Below are positions 46,930 through 57,962 of a stretch of DNA of 64,000 nt, one piece after another. How positions within the stretch are numbered: position 1 is the stretch's first letter; every line of letters starts with the position of its first letter. Location: positions 14,840,084 through 14,904,083 of the forward strand of contig NC_092692.1 of NCBI RefSeq assembly GCF_964275005.1. The letters run 5' to 3'. Source of the DNA: Diadema setosum (lineage: Eukaryota > Echinodermata > Echinoidea > Diadematoida > Diadematidae). Below the pieces are notes generated by a model. That model did no database searches. It had not been told where the DNA came from and worked only from the letters and a program-made list of their open reading frames with translations. The position numbers were made by a program, and so were the translations under genes.

Positions 46930-48215
46930 ATGTAAAGCATATAATGCCACAGTGTGTCTTGGCATTCAGTTGTCCTGTGCTACACATCAGCAATCCTGCC
47001 CCGTTTAGATCCACCCCAGTGTCTCTGTGTCACCTCTCAAGTCAGCATTGGGTCCAGATCGCTCCAGGCCACCATTCACGAGCTCATCCATCCAAATGTA
47101 GCCCTCCGTCCAAGTATTCCAGCTCCTCAAAACTTGTCAATAAGGAGCTCCCAGACTCCATCTCAAGTTCAGCTCACCCAATCAGAGAGATATTGAACAC
47201 CGGCCGACACATCCTGCCTCTATTAATAAAGTTACTTTTCAAGAGGGTCGCAAATAATCAAAACAGTTACTTAGTCTGACATACTGCATTGTACATCTCC
47301 AGTCCTCAATACACCCTTCCTGCGATGTCAGCCATCCTGTGGTGAGCAAAACATCCAGCAATATTTTGCTGTTTTTGTGCTCCACGTACATACACCAAAA
47401 CTTGTTGAAATTCCCATCCCCATGCACTCCTGACACCAAATGTAGAGAAACACGGGGAGGGCATATCACCCTTTGCACTTCTGTGGGCTTTTCTCACAGT
47501 CCCATTATTGTGACTGTCATCAGCACCATTGTCACACTTACGTACTACTAGTACTCAGACATAGGGAAATTTGAAATTGGTTTATAGTCCCAATTTGACC
47601 TTGGCAGCTTTATTTCTGTAACCACAGGGTATATATTCACCATATCTACCAAAGTGTCTCAAGATATTTCAAACTTCCAAGATGATACAATTGTACAAGC
47701 TCTGCCACAATTCTTGGACTAAGTGATGAAGAGCAGTGCCAGCTCATCATAATTCTCAGAAAATGTTCTTTTCCTACACACTGAAGGTCTGTACTCGGCC
47801 AGACCTAACATTCAACTCCTCCCACACCAAAAAGCTAACTTCCACAATCATGAAAGGACAAAAGGAGCTCCAAATCCGTTGTCTCCCACCATTCCCAAGT
47901 TCATTTAAAGTTGCCAACTTAATTCCCTAACAAAGCATACTGCCAAGTTCCATAGCTGTGTACACAGAGAAGGCATACACAAAGAGCCAACTTACCCCTT
48001 TCCCTGTAACCTACCAGTTAATCCTTGTAATCCCAACTAAATTGCCCAACCAATCTCCTAACAAAGAACAGGTCAATTAAACACTAACAAAAATAACTGC
48101 ACTTTAGCTGCAATTTGCAGTTTAGTTTTCTGTGTGTACTGGTGTACAATAAACACATAATGAAAATTCCAATAAACAGCAAAATCTAACACTGTATCCC
48201 TCACAAAATGTGAAT
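46930..48215 (-). mobile_element. LTR-retroelement fossil (LTR and leader)
   Basis: Read on the minus strand, about 48210 to 47445 has LTR-like features: AATAAA followed some 150 bp later by an end ...CTACA. Directly after it comes a TTTGGTGTCAGGAG-type sequence resembling a primer-binding-site junction, then GC-richer leader-like DNA. The sequence differs from the flanking repeat family, which it splits. Family and exact ends are uncertain. It is old and incomplete. Confidence 0.35.
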
Positions 48216-48995
48216 AACATGTACTTCATGTGTATTGTACATAATCTAGGTAGATTGGATGTAAAGTGTGATTTTTTTACAAGAAATGAACTGCAGAGGA
48301 CTGTCCTGGAGATCTATTTTGTTTGTGAGCATTAGGTTTGAGTTTGTATGCATGAATACCAAGCAAGCAAATTAAAATCTGAAGTGTGTGCATTGAATGG
48401 GAAGTGCGTTGCCTGGCTTATCCAAATTACGCAAACCTGATACCTACACATACAATAAAGAACAGTCCTCGATATATGTAATTTAATAATCAAACATGAA
48501 TAGTATCCATTCTACAGATTCCAACTGGTAATACATGTGAGTGTTCAAAGAAAAAAAAAAGTAAGAACTGTCTCTCTCCTGGATTCTACATATTTTATCA
48601 AAGAAGTACTTGTATAGATTCCAACTGGTAATAATGTAAGTATTCTAGGGGAATGAAAGGGGGATAATTAACTCTCTCTCTCTCTCTCTTTCTCCTGGAT
48701 TCTCCTTTTTATCAAAGAAGCTCTTGGTTCATCTATTTTTGGCATGGACCAGAACATTAGGTTTGAGTGTATGTGCATGGATTTCCCAAGCAAGTGTACA
48801 TGTATTAGACAAAAATCCAGGGAGATTTGATGTGAAGTGTGATTTTTTTATATGTAATTGAGGACTGTCCTCTATTTGCTACAAGTACAGCAGGTTTGAG
48901 TGAATAGGATATGGATACCAAACAAGCAAATTGTACTTTAAGTCCATTGAATGAGAAGTGTTTATTTGCCTGGTTTTTCCAAATTATACCTGATT

Positions 48996-49231
48996 GGCCA
49001 TTCCATGGTAAAAGGGTCTATCTTGAGAAGTGTTACTTTGGAGAAAAACAGGTTTAAAGTTTGGTGTGTTTTTCATATTTCACTGTTTTTAATATTTTCA
49101 TAATACAATAACACTCACGAGCCATTCTCCTTACAAACACAAGAGGCAGACATACAAATACACCAAACTTTAAACCCATTTTCCCCCGCAGTAACATTTC
49201 TCAAGATAGACCCTTTTACCGTGGAACGGCC
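48996..49231. mobile_element. palindromic MITE, GGCC(A/G)TTCCA ends
   Basis: Inverted ends of about 45 bp: GGCCATTCCATGGTAAAAGG continuing to TCTATCTTGAGAAG on the left, and CTTTTACCGTGGAACGGCC on the right. Flanking TGAT is repeated. 236 bp, inserted into a copy of the intronic repeat family. Confidence 0.8.
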
Positions 49232-49784
49232 GTGATGTGCAATGTACACATGCAATAATCTATTGGATGTGAAGTGTGATACAAATGTACAATGTATTTT
49301 ACATGTACATGTAACTGAGGACTGTCCTCTATTGCTTGTGTACGTCAGGTTTAAGTGTATGGATACTAAGCAAGTATTAAAATCATACTCTACTAGGTAC
49401 ATTGAATGGGAATTGCCAGTGTGTTTATTTAACTGGTTCATCCAAACTACTCAAATCTGATGTATGCATGATGCAATGAAGAACAGTCCTCAATGACATG
49501 CATGCACGTACCGGTATGTAAATAAACATGCATGATATACCAGGTATCCATACTACAGATTCCAACTTGTAGGGCCTAAATGAATTTTTCTAGGGGAGAA
49601 AAAAAAAGGATAACTGTCTCTCTCCTGGATTCTATTTTTTTATCAAAGAAGCTTTTTAATTCACAAACCAATTTTGGTATGGACCAGAACATTAGGTTTG
49701 AGTGTATATATGGATTTATCAGGCAATTATATTGTGCATAATCTTTATGTTTATTTATGTTAATATGTATATAATGTTTATTAA

Positions 49785-50815
49785 AGATAATATAAAGTTT
49801 TGGTATTACCTCAAAAGTTTCCCTGAATTTTCTTGTCTTAGTTTGTGTTTCAGGTTAAAGTACCTTTCATATAACTAACACTGTGAGACTTACTCGCCCC
49901 AAAGTGTTCTCATGTCTTAGTAATCATGCAATAATGGTTTCGTACCAGAGCCGCCGCCGTACGGCGGCGGCGAGGTAGTACACGTATTGTGCGAATATCA
50001 CTGCGACCAGCAGCGTGCAGCCCCATACGCATACTGTGTAGCTAACTGCGACCAGCAGCCCCATACGCATAGCTAAATGGGGCTTCGCATTGTAGCTTAC
50101 AGGATCATGACAGATTTAGTATCGCGGGTGAATATCAACTTAAAATCCAAAAATTTCTTCAATTTAAAGACTTACCAGTTAAGTTGAAGTATTGAAAACA
50201 GGCTTTGGGCAACGTTTGGTTTTGCCAATAGTCCCTTTCTGTTCCAATTGATGACTGAATGTGACTCGGTCGAGAGGACCTTGGGAGAGCTACGTACATT
50301 GAATTGATGGCCAGCGCATGCGCACACAAACATCTTATCCGTTCATGGATTTGAAATTTGTTCGCATGTGATGTGTGCGTATGCGCTGGCCGTAGTAATC
50401 AGTGTATGTAGCTCTCCTACGGTCCTCTCGACAGAGTCACATTCAGTCATCAATTCGAACAGAAAGGGACTATTGGCAGAACCAAACGTTGCCCGAAGCC
50501 TGTTTTCAAGACTTCAGCTTAATTGGTAAGTCTTCAAATTGAAGAATTTTGTGGATTTTAAGTTGATATTTGCCCGAGATACAAAATCTGTCATGATCCT
50601 GGATGCTACAATGCGAAGCCCCATTACGCTATGCGTATGGGGCTGCTGGTCGCTATGCGTATGGGGCTGCTGGTCGCAGTTAATTGCATGATTACTAAGA
50701 AATGAGAGCACTTTGGGGCGAGTAAGTCTCACAGTGTTAGTTATATGATAGATACTTTAACCTGAAACACGGAAATTAAGGGAAACTTTTGACGTACCAA
50801 AACTTTTTATTATCT
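49785..50815. mobile_element. 1-kb foldback element with TTAA target duplication
   Basis: TTAA lies at 49781-49784 and 50816-50819. The arms of about 500 bp are inverted (left AGATAATATAAAGTTTTGGT, right ACCAAAACTTTTTATTATCT) and meet near 50330. Internal direct repeats of GCAGCCCCATACGCATAGC lie in each arm, and a CCGCCGCCGTACGGCGGCGG palindrome near 49950 is present only on the left. No transposase is encoded. Confidence 0.88.
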
Positions 50816-51270
50816 TTAACCTGGTTTGTCGAAACTACTCACATCTGACGTACACATGTATGCAATAAATGAACAGTCCTCAATGACATGTACATGTAAA
50901 TAAACATGGGTGATATATCGATACTACAGATTCCAACTTGTAATACTGAATTTTTCTTGGGAACAAAAAAAAAAAGTTCTGTCTCTCTCCTGGATTTTAT
51001 TTTTTTTTTCTCAAAGAAGCTCTTTGTTCACAAGTCAATTTTTGGCATGAACCAAAACATTAGATTTGAGTTTATATGGATATTCCAAGCAATTGTACAT
51101 GTATTGTACATAATCTACAAGGTAGATTGGATATGAAGTGTGATTTTTTACATAATGTAACTGAGGAATGTCCTGTTTTGCTTGTGTAAAGTCGTTTAAA
51201 AAAAAAGGAAAAGTAAACAAGAATTGAATGAAAGTGTCATGTATACTTACATCATTTACATTTTTTGCAG

Positions 51271-51326
51271 AAAAAGATGCCGGCTCCTCAATAAACACTG
51301 AAGCAATGGCAGAGTCATCATCAAAA
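51271..51326 (+). CDS. SET-recombinase gene, exon 2
   Basis: Acceptor TTTTTTGCAG, donor GTGAGT, 56 bp, phase 1 in and 0 out. It encodes KDAGSSINTEAMAESSSK after the split Lys codon. This is a low-complexity linker ahead of the SET module. Confidence 0.6.
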
Positions 51327-52500
51327 GTGAGTGCTGCACCCATCATAGTATTTCATACATTGTGTCTGTTGATTTTGCTTTGTGAGCCCAGAAAAAGCAA
51401 GTAGGAAGAAATCATCTACATAATACACATAGCTCAATATGTAAAAAAAAAAAAAAAAAGAAGAAACAAGCAAACAAATGTGTTGCTGAAATAATGCTCT
51501 TTTCATTTTGATTAGTTTGCGAAATGCCAGAATTCATTTGCACCTGTTATAGCAAAGATATGCTTGAAAATGTAAATAAGTTGCTGTATGGATTAATTTT
51601 TTTTTTTCTATTTTGGAGTCACCCCCTTCTGCATGCGTGTAGTAAACACAAACCTCCACTGATCTTGGAAATGAGATGTAAAGACAGAAAAAAAAAAAAC
51701 TGTGTCATATTTCACCAGAATAGCCAACTTTGCGTGTTTTTTTAATGTAATGTTTTCACATGATATTTAAAGATTTGAAATTAATAATTCATTCTTCCTG
51801 CCCGCTTTTTCTGGGATTAAAGGTCTGGAAGTATCACTGTTCATTACTTTGTGCTTTTCATCGAACCTTGCTCTCACTTCCAAAGTCAAGTGTTGCAGGG
51901 GAAAGAAAAAAAAAAACAATTTAATAGGCAATGGGAACAGCCATGTCCTGTTTTCAGAGGATATGTTTATATGTGGGTTTCATACAAAACTACAAAGGTA
52001 ATTAATCACACTTGTATGCTTTTTACAGTTACATGTATGTTCATATCAAATTTGTAAGTGTAATTGAGCAGGATGTTTACTAATGATATATGGTGTATCT
52101 GTGCATAGTCTGTATTGCATGGTGCTATCTAGATTTTACTTTCTCACTAAGATATAAAAATAAAGTGTGCATGCATTTGTCCTGACCCTCCTATCAAGAT
52201 CTTGATGGAATAGTTTTGGGGGTTGATTTAAGTACTCTGTAAAGCTTATGAAATCAACTGACACTCGGGATCGACTTTCCACCTTAAATGTAAAGCCTCA
52301 TCCACAAGTGTCAAATCTTTTAAAATTTAGTGTACTTTATTACCAATAGATGTGATTTTTATTGAGCAAAAAAGCATTTGCGTATTAAAAAGCTATTTTG
52401 TCTTATTGGTAAACAGTTTTATAGGTGTAGCACTCATATGCAATTTAATATTTTTAAATAACAATAGTACTAGAGTGCATCAAAATTACAGTGGACATGT
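51327..52500. other. intron 2, first part: no gene recognised
   Basis: AT-rich with A and T runs. No repeat-family copies appear until about 52500. Confidence 0.4.
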
Positions 52501-52652
52501 ATAAATAGCCTGGTTTATCGAAACTACTCTAATCAGATGTACACATGCAATAGAGAACAGTCCTCGATGGCATTACATGTAAATAAACATGTGTGCCATA
52601 CGACAGATTCCAACTGGTAGGAAGTAAGTGGGGGAAAGAAAAGGGGATGATT

Positions 52653-52654
<2 letters not shown>

Positions 52655-52683
<29 letters not shown>
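52655..52683. repeat. (CT)n microsatellite
   Basis: Uninterrupted CTCTCT run within a repeat-family copy, at the position where other copies have only two to four CT units. Confidence 0.9.
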
Positions 52684-52686
<3 letters not shown>

Positions 52687-53948
52687 GATTCTACTTTTTA
52701 TCAAAGAAGCTCTTGATTCATCTATTTCTTTGGCATGGACGAGAACATTAGGTTTGAGTTTATGTGGATATATCCAAAGCAAGTGTATTATACATGATCT
52801 AGAGATATGTGAAGCGTGATTTCTTACATGTAATTGAGGACTGTCCTCTATTTGCTGCAAGGACTATTGCATTAGGTTTGAGTGTATACGGATACCAAGC
52901 AAGCATATTATTGTAATCTATGTGCATTGAATGGGATGCGTCGTTTCTCAACTAAAAGTAGTCAAACTTAATATATGCATACAATAGAGAACAGTCCTCG
53001 ATTCATGTGATAAATGAAACATGCATGGTAAATTCTTACTACAGATTCCAACTGGTAATACATGTAAGTGTTCAAGGAAGAAAAAAAGAGATAACCGTTT
53101 CTCTCCTGAATTCTACTTTTTTTTTTTCGTCAAAGAAGCCCTTAATTCATACAATGTAGATCTACAACCTGTATTTTTGGCATGGATCAGAACATTCATA
53201 GTTGAGTGTTTTATTGATGCCAAGCAAGTGTATTATACATAATATGTATTGTACATCTAGGTATAGACTGGATGTGAAGTGTGATTTTTTTTTTTTTTGT
53301 GTCTGTTACATGCAATTGAGGACTGTCCTCTATTGCCTGTGTACATGTACATTTGAGTGTACTGTACAACATATGGATACCAAGCAAGCAAAATAAACTG
53401 TACATTGAATGGGAAGTGTGTTTGTTTGCCTGGTTTATCCAAACTATTAGTACCCAAACCTGATGTACACATGCAAAAGTGAACAGTCCTCATGGTACAA
53501 TGTATGAAACGTGTTCGTGGTATATATTCCAAACTACAAATTCCAACTGGTAATATGTATTCTCAGTGTTCTGCAACATTGTAGGTAAAAAGGATAACTG
53601 TCTCCTGGATTCTACTTTTTATCAAAGAAGCTCTTTCAATTGGTTCATAGATATATTTTTGGCATGGACTAGAATATTAGGTTTTAGTACATGAGGATAT
53701 ACCAAGCAGTCATCCTGTGGGGACCAGGAGTGGTCATCTCCAACAATGCTGACATGAAAGAAAGGATTCTCAAAGAGCCTATACTTAGCACCCATCCAGG
53801 CATCAGAAAGATGAAAGCTCTGGCTATAGATCCTATGTATGGTGGCCAGGAATAGACGGCCAACTGGAACAGCAAGTGAAGAGCTGTCCAAGTTGCCAGC
53901 AGAGTCAACACACAGCCCTGCTGCATCGCCTATTCACCCATGGGAATT

Positions 53949-54712
53949 CGAGGGATCAACGATAGATAAGTATTTAGCCGTTAGAGGGATGTACGTTGTA
54001 TCAAATGCTTATTTTTGATTGGTCGCCGTGCGTTCTAGCTATCATGGATCGAGTTTCCGGTTGTGCTGTGTACTTCCGGTATATATACGAGTATACACGG
54101 CTTGCAAATTGCTACCCGGAGAATCAAATTTTATCAGTTTGTTTTGTCGTTTCATCCATCATTATGGACGGTTCTGAGAACAGAGATTTGCAGAGGATGA
54201 CTGTCCCCCCCCCCCCCCAACTTCGTAAGTTTTTGACTGACAGATGCGTACCATGCAATGGTAAACGGATGCTAGACGAGCTCCTCAGTCTTGCATTGAA
54301 AGCCACACGACCACGTACGATGTGATGATGCAGCCCTGTGATCGTGAAGAATCCCTGCGCTAGCGGCGTAGGGTGACCGCAGCGGATATGGCTCCGAGCG
54401 TGACTTCAACAGTAATAAAGGCCGTGAATTGGAAAGCTGAGCTCGCCGATCTTCTGTCCATCTTCCTCTCTTCGATAGACATTTTTGTGTATCTGTCATC
54501 ATACTGCGACTGGACTCCAGTCGCAGTATGATGACAATATTTTACTGTTACCTTTAGAGAGCGTGACCCGCTTGCACAATGATCTCACAACATAAACACT
54601 AGTACATAGTGATCACCACCGATACCGGAAGTGGGCGTCACAACCAAAAGGCTAAAAAAGAAAATGTCGGCACCATTGGCAAATATCTTACAACTATATT
54701 GTCGATCCCTCG
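53949..54712. mobile_element. DNA element inserted in the Gypsy fossil, CGAGGGATC ends
   Basis: Ends CGAGGGATCAACGAT and ATTGTCGATCCCTCG are inverted, flanked by AATT on both sides. 764 bp. It contains a 41-nt hairpin and a C run at 54207-54218. Its longest ORF (109 codons, 53996-54325) has no recognised domain. TATATATACGAG near 54086 could be a TATA-like element. Confidence 0.75.
54495..54535. repeat. perfect hairpin, 19-bp arms
   Basis: GTCATCATACTGCGACTGG, then ACT, then its exact reverse complement CCAGTCGCAGTATGATGAC. It lies inside the AATT-flanked insertion. Confidence 0.95.
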
Positions 54713-55496
54713 AATTTCCTGACAAGCCATGGAGTCGTATTCACTGTAATTATGCCACCATCGGAGATGAGAATGTCCTGATCACTGTCGATGCTTATAT
54801 ATAATTTCGGTAAATTAGATGTGAAGTGTGATTTGTTACACATAATTGAGGACTGTCCTCTATTTGCTTGTGTACTTGAGGTTTGAGTGTATGGATGCCA
54901 AGCAAGCAAATCTTAATCTAAGTGCATTGAATGGGAAGTGTTTATTTGCCTCTTTTTTTTCCAAATTACTCAAACCTGATGTACACAAATACATGCAAGA
55001 GAGAACATTACTCAATTCATGTAAATGATGAAACATGCATGGTACAAGTATATCCATGCTATAAATTCTAACTGGTAAAACATGTAAGTGTTCAGGGATG
55101 GAAAAAATAAAGATTACCATCTCTCTCCTGGATTCTGCTTGTTATCAAAAAAGCTCTTGGCTCCTACATTGTATTTGGCATGGACTGGAACATTAGGTTT
55201 GAGTGTGGATACCAAGCAAGTGTATTATAATACAGTAGGTAGATTAGATGTGAAGTGTGATTTTTTTACAAGTAACTGAGGACCGTGGACTCTTATTTCT
55301 TGTGTGCATTACATTTGAGTGTATGTGGATGCCAAGCAAGGAAATCGTAATTCAAGTACATTGAATGGAAAAGTGTGTTTGTTTGCCTGGTTTATCCAAC
55401 TTGCTCAAATCCAATGTACACATGCAATAGAGAACAGTCCTCAATTACAACTATTAGTAAATAATAAAACATGCATGGTACATTGTATATCCATAC

Positions 55497-56700
55497 AACA
55501 GATTCCAACTGGTAATAAATATAAGTGTTCATCAAGGGGAAAACAAAAAGATAACTGATGTCTCTCTCTTGGCTTCTACTTTTTTATAATAGAAGCTCTT
55601 GGTTCATAGATCTATTTTTGGCATGGACCAGAACATTAGGTTTGAGTGTACAATAATGGATACCAAGGAAGTGTATTGTACATAATCTAGGTAGATTAGA
55701 TGTAAAGTGTGATTTTGTACATGTGACTGAGGACTGTCCTCTATTGCTCGTGTATGATGTTTGAGTGTATATGGATACCAAGGAATTGTACATAATCTAG
55801 GTAGATTAGATGTAAAGTGTGATTTTGTACATGTAACTGAGGACTGTCCTCTATTACTCGTGTACATTATGTTTGAGTGTATGGATACCAAGGAAGTGTA
55901 TTGTACATAATCTGGGTAGATTGGATGTAAAGTGTGATTTTTTACATGAAAATGAGGACTGCATGTCCTCTATTGCTTGTGTGCATAAGGTTTAAATGCA
56001 TACTGATGGATACCATGCAAGCAAATTATAAAAGGGAAGTGTGTTTATTTGCCTAGTTTGTCCAAATTACTCAAACCTGTTGTACACATGCCAGATTCCA
56101 ACTGGTAATAAATATAAGTGTTCATCAAGGGGAAAACAAAAAGATAACTTATGTCTCTCTCTTGGCTTCTACTTTTTTATAATAGAAGCTCTTGGTTCAT
56201 AGATCTATTTTTGGCATGGACCAGAACATTAGGTTTGAGTGTACATGGATACCAAGGAAGTGTATTGTACATAATCTAGGTAGATTAGATGTAAAGTGTG
56301 ATTTTGTACATGTAACTGAGGACTGTCCTCTATTGCTCAAGTACGATGTTTGAGGTGTACATTGCATGTGGATACCACGGAAGTGTATTGTACATAATCT
56401 AGGTAGATTAGATGTAAAGTGTGATTTTGTACATGTAACAGAGGACTGTCCTCTATTACTCGTGTACATTATGTTTGAGTGTATGGATACCAAGGAAGTG
56501 TATTGTACATAATCTAGGTAGAGTGGATGTAAAGTGTGATTTTTTACATGAAACTGAGGACTGTCCTCTATTGCTTGTGTACATAAGGTTTGAATGCACA
56601 TGGATACCATGCAAGCAGATTATAAAAGAGAAGTGTGTTTATTTGCCTAGTTTGTCCAAATTACTCAAACCTGTTGTACACATGCCAGATTCCAACTGGT
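55497..56700 (+). repeat. ~597-bp direct duplication of repeat-family modules
   Basis: The modules at 55497-56093 and 56094-56700 share the same internal order, including three ~130-bp sub-units each (GTACATAATCTAGGTAGATT ... GAGGACTGTCCTC). They are nearly identical and look more recent than the other copies. Confidence 0.8.
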
Positions 56701-56880
56701 AATAATACACTGTACATGTAAGTGATGTCCAAGGAAGAAGGAAAAAAGATAACCGTTTCTCTCCTGGAATCTAGTTTTTAGCAAAGAAACACTTGGTTTA
56801 TAAAATACATAGATACGGTACTGCAAGAGGGCAACAGGATAGGAACATAGTATGAATTACAAATGTTGCTTTTCTTGCAG

Positions 56881-56998
56881 AGAATGGTCACCAGATCATG
56901 TGCAGTGAAGACAAATCGTAAACAAGATGAATATAAGAAATATCTGGATAAAGACGACCCACAAGGACTTGAAGTCAAACAAGTAAACAAACTGATAG
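56881..56998 (+). CDS. SET-recombinase gene, exon 3 (pre-SET)
   Basis: Acceptor TTTCTTGCAG, donor GTGAGT, 118 bp, phase 0 in and 1 out. It reads RMVTRSCAVKTNRKQDEY then KYLDKDDPQGLEVKQVNKLI. The DPxGLEVxxxNxxIG pattern directly precedes the SET core in KMT5A-like proteins of fish and invertebrates, and it supports joining to exon 4. Confidence 0.8.
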
Positions 56999-57192
56999 GT
57001 GAGTCAGAAAACATTAGCAAGTATTTGGCTAATAGCCAGTGTTAATTAACCAGAACAGCAAGACTTGTTTGTAGACATATTCAATTTTAATGCTCAAGTG
57101 ATAAACAATGCTGGGCTCTATAACTTGTGAACTACCATATTGATCTAATGTACATCTGATTATGTATATATGCATATATATTATATATATAT

Positions 57193-57438
57193 GAAGAGTT
57201 GTTTGCAAAAACCGATAAGTCCATTTTTGAAGATTTTGAAGTACGATCTCTGTCATAAAGTACAAAATAATACCTTTTAAATGATATATTGGTCACTACA
57301 TATACAGGTATATTTCTTAAGTTATGGTCAAAAGAAGCAAAAATTTTCTTATTATTCTCTTTATTTTTCTTGACCTTTAATCGCAAATATCTCCATTTGG
57401 CAAATATGGACTTATCGGTTTTTGCAAACAAACTCTTC
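57193..57438. mobile_element. MITE with GAAGAGTTGTTTGCAAAAAC ends
   Basis: Inverted ends of about 32 bp (GAAGAGTTGTTTGCAAAAAC on the left, GTTTTTGCAAACAAACTCTTC minus its first base on the right), flanked by ATATATAT on both sides. 246 bp. An 8-bp duplication would suit hAT elements, but the flanks are simple sequence. Confidence 0.75.
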
Positions 57439-57962
57439 ATATATATGTATATTATTTTTTTTTTTTAAGGAAATGAGTCTATTTATGGCAGTAGATTTCA
57501 CTAAAAATGCCAATTTCTACCAAAAAATTGTAACAACAAAATATTTTTGTAGAAAGGAAAAAAAAATTTTTGGTCTCTGGATGCAAATGGTGAAATTTTC
57601 TCAAAATCAGATATCTAAAAGGTTCTTTTAGAATCCAACCTAGGAATCATTTATCTCTTGAATCTGTGACCAAAACTTGTCAAAAAACAATTTTTTAAAA
57701 CATTTTGTCCAAGTTGCACACAGGCTGTATTAAAGAGGATCAAAGTCTGTATCATCACAGCCTGTGGATGATAATGGACGATAATGCTTGGATCTAACTA
57801 CTACATCGCACCTTATCAAAATAGTGAATTAAAAAGAATGAAGAAATTAATGAAAAAAGTCAACTTGTGCATTTAGTGCTCATACTCTTCCATTTGAAAT
57901 ACACCCTATACCAAAATATAACACAACATCAACTGATATTTAACCCAGTATGAGCTAATATT
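57439..57962. other. intron 3: no gene recognised
   Basis: AT-rich with A and T runs. No supported feature. Confidence 0.4.

Larger units (their letters stand above)
53712..54800 (+). mobile_element. Ty3/Gypsy integrase fossil, interrupted by a MITE
   Basis: The fragment matches the zinc-binding region of a Gypsy integrase (STHPGIRKMKALA and HPWE-type motifs). After the insertion it resumes with PDKPWSRIH. It is short, old and non-functional, and sits between copies of the intronic repeat family. The inserted element is listed separately. Confidence 0.7.
36700..56790. repeat. dispersed/tandem repeat family with GAGGACTGTCCTC core, many copies in both orientations
   Basis: Recurring ordered motifs are TTGGATGTGAAGTGTGAT, GAGGACTGTCCTCTATTGC, TTTGAGTGTATGGATACCAA, CATTGAATGGGAAGTGTG, GATTCCAACTGGTAAT, CTCCTGGATTCTAC and GGCATGGACCAGAACATTAG. 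The + orientation occupies about 36700-38640, 44483-44855, 48220-49745, 50820-51200, 52500-53700 and 54805-56790. The reverse orientation occupies about 42000-44467 and 44870-46930. Single partial copies appear near 35400. No open reading frame is shared between copies. A sub-unit of about 130 bp repeats within the modules. I do not recognise the family. Confidence 0.85.

Noticed and set aside
54206-54325. Small ORF in the AATT-flanked insertion as a transposase
   Set aside because: Only about 109 codons, no catalytic motif, and it crosses a C homopolymer.
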